From Capra hircus (taxonomy: Eukaryota > Chordata > Mammalia > Artiodactyla > Bovidae), in contig NC_030808.1 of NCBI RefSeq assembly GCF_001704415.2, positions 77,530,594 to 77,594,593 on the forward strand: 64,000 bases of DNA. The letters run 5' to 3'. This document shows positions 57,191-64,000 of this stretch, in pieces; the stretch's first letter is position 1, and every line of letters begins with the position of its first letter. The notes under the pieces are model-generated. The model made no database searches. It was given only the letters and a program-made list of their open reading frames with translations, and was not told the DNA's origin. Both the position numbers and the translations under genes were made by a program.

Positions 57191-58370
57191 TCTTGATCCC
57201 TGTCTCCTGTACAATGTCACGAACCTCCATCCATAGTTCATTAGGCACTCTATCTATCAGATCTAGTCCCTTAAATCTATTTCTCACTTCCGCTGTATAA
57301 TCATAAGGGATTTAATGTAGGTCATACTTGAATAGTCTAGTGGTTTTCCCTACTTTGTTCAATTTAAGTCTGAATTTGGCAATAAGGAGTTCATTATCTG
57401 AGCCACAGCCAGCTCCCAGTCTTGTTATTGCTGACTGTATAGAGCTTCTCCATCTTTGGCTGCAAAGAATATAATCAATCTGATTTCATTGCTGACCATC
57501 TGGTGATGTCCATGTGTAGAGTCTTCTCTTGTGTTGTTGGAAGAGGGTGTTTGCTATGACCAGTGGGTTCTCTTGGTAAAATTATATTAGCCTTTGCCCC
57601 GCTTCATTCCATACTCCAAGGCCAAATTTGCCTGTTACTCCAGGTGATTCTTGACTTCCTACTTTTGCATTCCAGTCCCCTATAATGGAAAGGACATCTT
57701 TTTAGGGTGTTAGTTCTAAAAGGTCTTGGTAGTCTTCATAGAACCGTTTAACTTCAGCTTCTTCAGCATTACTGGTTGGGGCATAGGCTTGGATTACTGT
57801 GATATTGAATGATTTGCCTTGGAAATGAGCAGAGATCATTCTGTCGTTTTTGAGATTGCATCGAGGTACTACATTTCGGACTCTTGTTGACCATGATGGC
57901 TATTCCATTTCTTCTAAGTGATTCCTGCTTGCAGTAGTAGATATAATGGTCATCTGAGTTAAATCCACCCATTCCAGTCCATTTTAGTTCGCTGATTCCT
58001 AGAATGTTGATATTCACTCTTGCCATCTCCTGTTTGACCACTTCCAGTTTGCCTTGATTCATGGACCTGACATTCCAGGTTCCTATGCAATATTGCTCTT
58101 TACAGCATCAGACCTTGCTTCTATCACCAGTTCCAACACAACTGGGTGTTGTTTTTGTTTTGGCTCCATCCCTTCATTTTTTCTGGAGTTATTTCTCCAC
58201 TGATCTCCAGTAGCATATTGGGTACCTACCAACCTGGGGAGTTCCTCTTTCAGTATCCTATCATTTTGCCTTTTCACACTATTCATGGGGTTCTCAAGGC
58301 AAAAATGCTGAAGTGGTTTGCCATTCCCTTCTCCAGTGGAGCGCATTCTGTCAGACCTCTCCACCATGAC
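57191..58370 (-). pseudogene. BovB N-terminal region and endonuclease, inverted and broken
   Basis: On the minus strand the BovB N-terminal frame (58367-58083, starting MVERSDRMRSTGEG) is followed by the endonuclease start (58062-57769), with NILGISELKWTGMG carrying the family's conserved glutamate. It continues with frameshifts to the GDWNA-containing region near 57660-57680, the YTWTSPDG region near 57510-57530 and the QIDYIL region near 57470-57485. The frame is broken after NKSPKCS, and the inversion separates it from its RT. Not functional. Confidence 0.88.
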
Positions 58371-58536
58371 CCGTCTGTCTTAGGTTGCCCCACATGGCAT
58401 GGCTTAGTTTCATTGAGTTAGACAAAGCTGTGGTCCTAGTGTGATTAGATTGGCTAGTTTTCTGTGAATATGGTTTCAGTGTGTCTGCCCTCTGATGCCC
58501 CTCACAACACCTACCATCTTACTTGGGTTTCTCTTA

Positions 58537-58830
58537 CCTTGGATGTGGGGTATCTCTTTATGGCTGCTCCTTACCTTGGAGGAGCTGGCCCTTCCTGACC
58601 TTGAATGTGGAGTAGCTCCTCTTGGCCCTCCTGCACCCACACAGCCGCCCATCCTTGGATGTGGGGTTGCTCCTCTCGGCCACTGCCCTTGACCTTGGAC
58701 ATGGGGTAGATCTTCTTAGCCGCCGCCCCTGACCTGGGAAGTGGGACAGCTCCTCCCAGCTGCTCCTGCGCCGTGGCAGCCTGGCGCTGTCAGTCGCAGC
58801 CCTTAACCTTGGACGTGCGGTAGCCCCTCT
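58537..58830 (-). repeat. imperfect ~38-bp tandem units in BovB 5' UTR
   Basis: The motif CCTTGGA(T/C)(G/A)TGGGG or close variants starts at about 58537, 58574, 58599, 58653, 58693, 58731 and 58807. Most spacings are near 38 bp or a multiple. Each is followed by a (T)AGCTCCTC-like stretch. GC-rich with several CpGs. It lies in the 5' UTR of the inverted half. Confidence 0.8.
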
Positions 58831-59061
58831 CTGCCATGCTTCTGCGCAGTCCATCTCAGCTTACAAATAGCTGTGAAAAGAAAAGAAGCGAAAAGGAAAG
58901 ATATGAGTATCTGAAGGCAGAGTGCCAAAGAATAGCAAAGAGAGATAAGAAAGACTTCCTCAGCGATCAATGCAAAGAAATAGAGGAAAACAACAGAATG
59001 GGGAAGACTTAGAGATCTCTTCAAGAAAATTAGAGATACCAAGGGAACATTTCATGCAAAG

Positions 59062-60711
59062 ATGGGCTCAATAAAGGATAGAAGTCATCTGGACCTAACA
59101 GAAGCAGAAGATATTAAGAAGAGGTGGCAAGAATACACAGAAGAATTGTACAAAAAAGATCTTCAGTACCCAGATAATCACGATGGTGTGATCACTCACC
59201 TAGAGCCAGACATCCTGGAATGTGAAGTCAAGTGGGCCTTAGAAAGCATCACTATGAACAAAGCTAGTGGAGGTGATGGGATTCCAGTAGAGCTATTTAA
59301 AATCCTGAAAGATGATGCTGTGAAAGTGCTGCACTCAATAAGCCAGCAAATTTGGAAAACTCAGCAGTGGCCACAGGACTGGAAAAGGTCAGTTTTCATT
59401 CCAATTCCAAAGAAAGGCAATGCCGAAGAATGCTCAAACTACCACACAATTGCAGTCATCTCCCATGCTAGTAAAGTAATGCTCAAAATTCTCCAAGCCA
59501 GGCTTCAGCAATATGTGAACCATGAACTTCCAGATGTTCAAGCTGGTTTTAGAAAAGGCAGAGGAACCAGAGATCAAATTGCCAACATCTGCTGGATCAT
59601 GGAAAAAGCAAGAGAGTTCCAGAAAGATATCTATTTCTGCTTCATTGACTATGCCAAAGCCTTTGACTGTGTGGATCACAATAAACTGTGGAAAATTCTG
59701 AAAGAGATGGGAATACCAGACCACCTGACCTGCCTCTTGAGAAACCTGTATGCAGGTCAGGAAGCAACAGTTAGAACTGGGCATGGAACAACAAACTGTT
59801 TCCAAAGAGGAAAAGGAGTACGTCAAGGCTGCATATTGTCACCCTGCTTATTTAACTTCTATGCAGAGTACATCATGAGAAATGCTGGGCTGGAAGAAGC
59901 ACAAGCTGGAATCAAGACTGCAGGGAGAAATATCAATAAACTCAGATATGCAGATGACACCACCCTTATGGCAGAAAGTGAAGATGAACTCAAAAGCCTC
60001 TTGATGAAAGTGAAAGAGGAGAATGAAAAAGTTGGCTTAAAGCTCAACATTCAGAAAATGAAGATCATGGTATCTGGTCCCATCACTTCATGGGAAATAG
60101 ATGGGGAAACAGGGTCAGACTTTATTTTTCTGGGCTACAAAATCACTGCAGATGGTGATTGCAGTCATGAAATTACAAGACGCTTACTCCTTGGAAGGAA
60201 AGTTATGACCAACCTAGATAGCATATTCAAAAGCAGAGACATTACTTTGCCAACTAAGGTCCATCTAGTCAAGGCTACGGTTTTTCCAGTGGTCATGTAT
60301 GGATGTGAGAGTTGTACTGTGAAGAAGGCTGAGGGCCGAAGAATTGATGCTTTTGAACTGTGGTGTTGGAGAAGACTCTTGTGAGTCCCTTGGACTGCAA
60401 GGAGATCCAACCAGTCCATCCTAAAGGAGATCAGTCCTGGGTGTTCATTGGAAGGACTAATGCTGAGGCTGAAGCTCCAATACTTTGGCCACCTCATGGG
60501 AAGAGCTGACTCATTGGAAAAGACCCTGATGCTGGGAGGGATTGGGGGCAGGAGAAGGAGGGGACGACAGAGGATGAGATGGCTGGATGGCATCACCGAC
60601 TCAATGCACATGAGTTTGGGTAAACTCCGGGAGTTGGTGTTGGACAGGGAGGGCTGGTGTGCTGCAGCTCATGGGATCGGAAAGAGTCGGACACAACAGC
60701 TACTGAATTGA
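59062..60711 (+). pseudogene. BovB reverse transcriptase, one in-frame stop
   Basis: The RT copies BovB RNA at the nicked target. The frame opens at a methionine (MGSIKDRS) and runs 440 codons to a TGA at 60382-60384, then continues in the same frame to 60711. Visible motifs are KASGGDG (~68-74), GFRKGRGTRDQ (~162), FIDYAKAFDCVDH with the catalytic Asp at 196, GVRQGCILSPCLF (~252-264) and YADD at 296-299 (59947-59958). Near residue 350 three codons are missing compared with the family pattern (GETGSDFIF). The start is only the first Met after a frameshift near 59009 (ACTTAGAG with one extra base). The true protein would begin in the endonuclease half. Confidence 0.9.
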
Positions 60712-60732
60712 CCTGAACTGAGCCATGATGGT

Positions 60733-61099
60733 AACTAACTCAGGTGTTCTTATCTGAACTGGAATTTCAGCTCCCAACCTACTTTACCAAACTACCCCAC
60801 ATCTGCAGCATGTCCTTGATGCACAAGATATCCACTATGGCTTTACTTCGTTCCCTCATAGTAGCACCTCTCCTTGACCTCTCTGGCTCTTCCAGCATCC
60901 GCCTTGTTAACACGGTAGAAATTTACCATTAAGCTCTGATTTCTTTTCTTGTTAACCACTGGCTGAGTCCAGCAGATTTTCGCCTTGCAGGATCCCCCCT
61001 GTAATATTTAGTTCTCATCATTTCTTTCTTAGAGAGTTACTTAATTCTTTTAAGTACTGTGAGCTATTCCACCATGCACGTTTTTTGTTTCTTTTGTTT
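60733..61099. other. unique sequence
   Basis: Nothing recognised. Confidence 0.4.
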
Positions 61100-61570
61100 T
61101 GTTTGTTTGTTTCTAATCTCATCACTTTTCCAATCTGAAACATTCAGTCTCTTTATTGCCTACCACAGAGACCATATTTTTAACACTGATATCTTAGATC
61201 TTCCATAATCCAGCATCATCAGCTATTCCACTAAGTCAATGGTGTACCATTCTCCACACATGCCTCCCCCATAAATACCTCTGTATCATTGTTAAGTCGT
61301 TCAGCTTGCCCTACCTCATTTCTCCACACTATCCTTATTAAAACACAACTCTGTCCACAAAGGTGCACCTTGAATGGCTCCTATTCCACCACATCAATGC
61401 CTTATTCGGGTTGAATGTGTGTTCTTCATCTTCTGAAAGCCACAAAGGTTTGTCTTTTTCTAGAAAGAAAGGGCACTGATCTTATTCTGCTTTATTACTT
61501 GGTTGTTTGTGAACTTGTCATTGCTCTTCTGCTAGACTATCAATAATCCAAAAGCAAGGTCTATACTTTT
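61100..61570 (+). mobile_element. possible L2 LINE relic
   Basis: Pyrimidine-rich sequence with L2-like order (TATTGCCTACCACAGAGACC, CAGCTTGCCCTACCTCATTT). Too diverged for a firm call. Confidence 0.35.
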
Positions 61571-62287
61571 CTCACCAGCATACTCTTGGTGAGCAAGAGT
61601 GAGTTGGGCTGGACTAGAAGCAGACCAACATGGATAGCACATAGTCAAGCAGAAAGAAACTGGATACAAAGTCAAATGAGAGACAGCTTTGTCAAGCCAA
61701 CTTCTGACTTTCTGGTTTACTTGTGGGAGCACACTTCCAGAGTCATTTTTATTATTCCAGGCTGCATGTTTGTGAACATCGTTGGAGAATATGACATAGA
61801 AAAGAACTCACTGCCGCTCAGATTTGAATGGGGTTTCAGTGAGGAATAAAAGAGATAAGGTTCAAGAAAGAGAAGAAAGAAATCAAGGGCCGTAATGGTC
61901 TTTTACCTATGATTTATTCTGTGGTTTCAGCTGGGAGGATTCAGGTGTTAACATGGCTATACTTCACTGACTTCCACAGATATGCTATTTTTAGGACCAA
62001 AAGAAAATATGAGAACCAGATGGAGTTGGAGAAAAAACTGAAATTCAGTGCAAAGTAGTAGCTCACCCTAAACCACAAATTTTGGTCAGCTGCTAAACCA
62101 GTATTAGGACCACTTCTCCAGGGATCTATGGTATCCTATATCTACTATTATTCTTTTTACCAGCCTTACTACACCAGAAGGCAGAAGACCAAGTGTCTAT
62201 ATTTAAGTTGTATTGATCTTAGAGAAACAGGTGACCAGCTGGATTCCTAAAACTCATGGCAGGGTCTCCGTTCACCACTGTCAAATC
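61571..62287. other. unique sequence
   Basis: An 87-codon plus frame (61586-61849) has no recognised domain. Nothing else seen. Confidence 0.4.
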
Positions 62288-62658
62288 ATATGAGCTGTGG
62301 TGCTGGAGAAGATTCTGGAGAGTCCCTTGGATGACAAGGAGATCAAACCAGTCAATCCAAAAGGAAATCAACCCTGAATACTCACTGGAAGTACTGATGC
62401 TAAAGCTGAAGTGACAATATTTTGGCCATCTGATGCAAATAGCTGACTCATTGGAAAAGACCCCAATGCTGGGAAAGATCAAAGGCAAAAAGAGAGGAGG
62501 ATGGCAGAGGATGAGATGGTTGGGTAGCATCACCAATTCAACGGACATGAACTTGGGCAAACTCCAGGAGAGAGGGAGGGACAGGGAGGCCTGGTGTGCT
62601 GCAGTCCATGGGGTCACAAAGAGTCAGACATGACTTAGCGACTCACTAACAGCAACAA
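62288..62658 (+). mobile_element. BovB LINE 3' fragment
   Basis: GAGCTGTGGTGCTGGAGAAG, AATATTTTGGCCATCTGATG, AGAGGATGAGATGGTTGGGT and GTCAGACATGACTTAGCGAC are the last 370 bp of BovB, ending in an AACAGCAACAACAA tail. Coding is frameshifted. Confidence 0.95.
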
Positions 62659-63612
62659 CAATGAATTGTTTATATGTCTGTCTCCCAGGCAGAAACTGAA
62701 AAGTCCTGCAGGACAGAGTCCCTGTTTGTCTCATAATACCTAGAAGGTACTATGCCATATTAAATACCCAATCCATGGTCAATTGAATTGATGTAACCTT
62801 CTATTCCATAGCTCTTCCACAGGTCCCAGCTTTCATTATAGTCACTACTGAGTTTCTGACTTGTACTTGCCAGGTAAAATTCCTTTTGCAAAATAATTAA
62901 TTTGTTCCCTGCATTCCTAATAGTCATTCGACCCCACAGAATAGGAATCTGGTTCCTCAAACACAAAAGTCTGGCTTTGGCACAGGAAGTGAGTGCACTG
63001 TGCCCAGCCAGCCCTCAGTGCAGGGACAGCATGTGCCCCCGGGCAGGGCCTGGCCCTCTACCCAGCAGCTGCTCCCCAAGCCCCAGGACCAGGAGCATGG
63101 CCACCTGGTGCTTATCCTCTCGTTCCACCTGACGGGAAGATGGTTTAAACTTTCTCTTGCACAATGTACTGGAGGCGGAGGAGGCAGGCAGACAAAAAGA
63201 ATAGGTCAGGTTGATTTCATCAGCCGTTGCAGCAGCTCCTCAATATTTCTTTGAGAGATGTTTGGCAGCTTAAGCACAGCATGCTCAGGCAGATTCCATT
63301 TACCAGGACACATGAGCACCCTTCAGCTTCCTCCTCCCCTCTCTGGCCTCTTCTTTTTCTCCTGGCCCTAGGCAAGGGTTTTTTCTCTTGGGGGGTGGTG
63401 GGGGTAAATCGGATATTAACAGAGAGTCTATGGAATTTTGATTAAGGTATACTTTTCTTCAATACTGAGTTCTCAACATTAGATCTTTAGAAATAAGTAT
63501 GCAATGCATTCTCCCCTTCTATGATTTTTTTTTTCTTTTCCTGGACACAAAGTAATGTGTGGCTTGTAGAAATTTTGGAAATTTTATTATATAGGCATGC
63601 ATATGTACCCAT
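62659..63612. other. unique sequence, no gene seen
   Basis: 63000-63130 is GC-richer, with overlapping 76-84-codon frames. A G-rich run GGGGGGTGGTGGGGGT is at 63391. No domain recognised. Confidence 0.4.
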
Positions 63613-63822
63613 GGGCTTCCCAGGTGGCTCAGTGGTAAAGAATCTATCTGCCAAGCAGGAGACATGGGTTTGATCCCTGGGTTGGGAAAATTCCCTAGAG
63701 AATGAAATGGCAACCCACTCCAGTATTCTTGCCTGGGAAATCCCAAGGACAGAGGAGCCTGGAGGGCTACAGTCCATGGGGTTTCAAAGAGTCAGGCATA
63801 ACTTAGTAACTAAACAACAATA
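63613..63822 (+). mobile_element. Bov-tA SINE
   Basis: GGGCTTCCCAGGTGGCTCAG head, B-box-like GGTTTGATCCCTGGGTTGGG, complete BovA body, and an AACTAAACAACAA tail. Confidence 0.95.
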
Positions 63823-63831
63823 TGTGATCAT

Positions 63832-63930
63832 AAATATACATATATATGTATGCATATATATAAAAACATGCCTGTTTAGGTATACATATATGTACATATA
63901 TACATGTGTATATATATACATATGTCTGTA
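63832..63930 (+). repeat. AT/GT alternating microsatellite
   Basis: Imperfect (TA)n/(CATA)n tract with several TATATGTATATA-like units following the SINE tail. Confidence 0.88.
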
Positions 63931-63978
63931 TGCAAAACATTTAATGGATCATTTGATAAACAATTTATGAATTTTTCA

Positions 63979-64000
63979 GAGAAGGCAATGGCACCCCACT
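63979..64000 (+). mobile_element. start of a BOV-A2 SINE, cut by the window end
   Basis: GAGAAGGCAATGGCACCCCA is the exact 5' terminus of BOV-A2 as seen at 9491. The rest lies outside the window. Confidence 0.85.

Larger units (their letters stand above)
57182..60722 (+). mobile_element. near full-length BovB LINE with inverted 5' half, 10-bp TSD
   Basis: One RTE-type element in two opposed parts. 57182-58859 is antisense and covers the 5' UTR (high end), the N-terminal region and the endonuclease down to the VQETGIKTI position. 58860-60722 is sense and resumes about 16 codons later (ALQIAVKRR) through RT to the 3' end. CCATGATGGT occurs at 57182-57191 and 60723-60732. Total about 3.54 kb, close to full length. 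The right boundary follows the terminal GAATTGACCTGAACTGAG. Confidence 0.95.

Noticed and set aside
58146..58854. Frames on both strands at 58146-58421, 58495-58692 and 58558-58854
   Set aside because: They lie in the BovB 5' UTR/N-terminal region. The GC-rich tandem units keep frames open by composition.
59062..60384. 440-codon open frame as a possible host or viral gene
   Set aside because: All motifs are those of BovB reverse transcriptase, and the surrounding sequence is the BovB element with its TSD.

Overview
This window is non-coding DNA from a ruminant, most likely a bovid. The diagnosis rests on its interspersed repeats. It holds BovB (RTE-type) LINEs, tRNA-headed Bov-tA SINEs and BOV-A2 dimers with (AGC)n tails, which are ruminant-specific, plus cetartiodactyl CHR SINEs and the artiodactyl L1 lineage. 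I found no host protein-coding gene, no convincing exon, no functional RNA gene and no CRISPR array. Every reading frame with recognisable protein similarity belongs to a retrotransposon: BovB endonuclease/reverse transcriptase or L1 ORF2. The DNA is intergenic or from a large intron.

Layout. 1-19 kb is mostly unique AT-rich DNA with scattered Bov-tA, BOV-A2 and CHR SINEs, MIR and L2 relics and MER5-like DNA transposon fossils. 19.1-21.6 kb is a 5'-truncated antisense BovB that landed inside a MIR. 22.6-24.0 kb holds two L1 3' ends, one rearranged. 24-31 kb is mixed L2, MIR and SINEs. 31.2-31.9 kb is a 5'-truncated L1 with a clean target-site duplication (TSD). 34-41 kb contains a full-length CHRL-type SINE, several BOV-A2/Bov-tA copies and a GC-richer unique block near 38.4 kb. 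41.5-43.8 kb is an old L1M split by a BovB tail, followed by a solo MaLR (MLT1-type) LTR. 44.5-50 kb is dense in SINEs and includes a Tigger1-derived deletion element. 50-53 kb is AT-rich and nearly empty. 53.6-55.6 kb is a cluster of a double-headed Bov-tA, BovB, CHR and an L1 with an inverted 5' segment. 57.18-60.72 kb is a nearly full-length BovB whose 5' half is inverted relative to its 3' half. 62.3-64.0 kb has a BovB tail, a Bov-tA, an AT/CA microsatellite and the first bases of another BOV-A2.

The most informative object is the BovB at 57182-60722. It is flanked by a perfect 10-bp duplication (CCATGATGGT). The last 6 bp of the left copy also match BovB exactly where the inverted segment begins. 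That is the signature expected of twin priming, in which the second target strand primes inside the RNA. The reverse transcriptase frame of the 3' half is open for about 550 codons apart from one nonsense codon. Its 5' UTR carries roughly 38-bp imperfect tandem units. A smaller L1 at 54937-55622 shows the same inversion architecture with its own 9-bp TSD and was later hit by a Bov-tA with a 12-bp TSD.

Subfamily names come from recognition of consensus features by eye, not from a database search. Boundaries without a stated TSD are accurate to roughly 10-30 bp.
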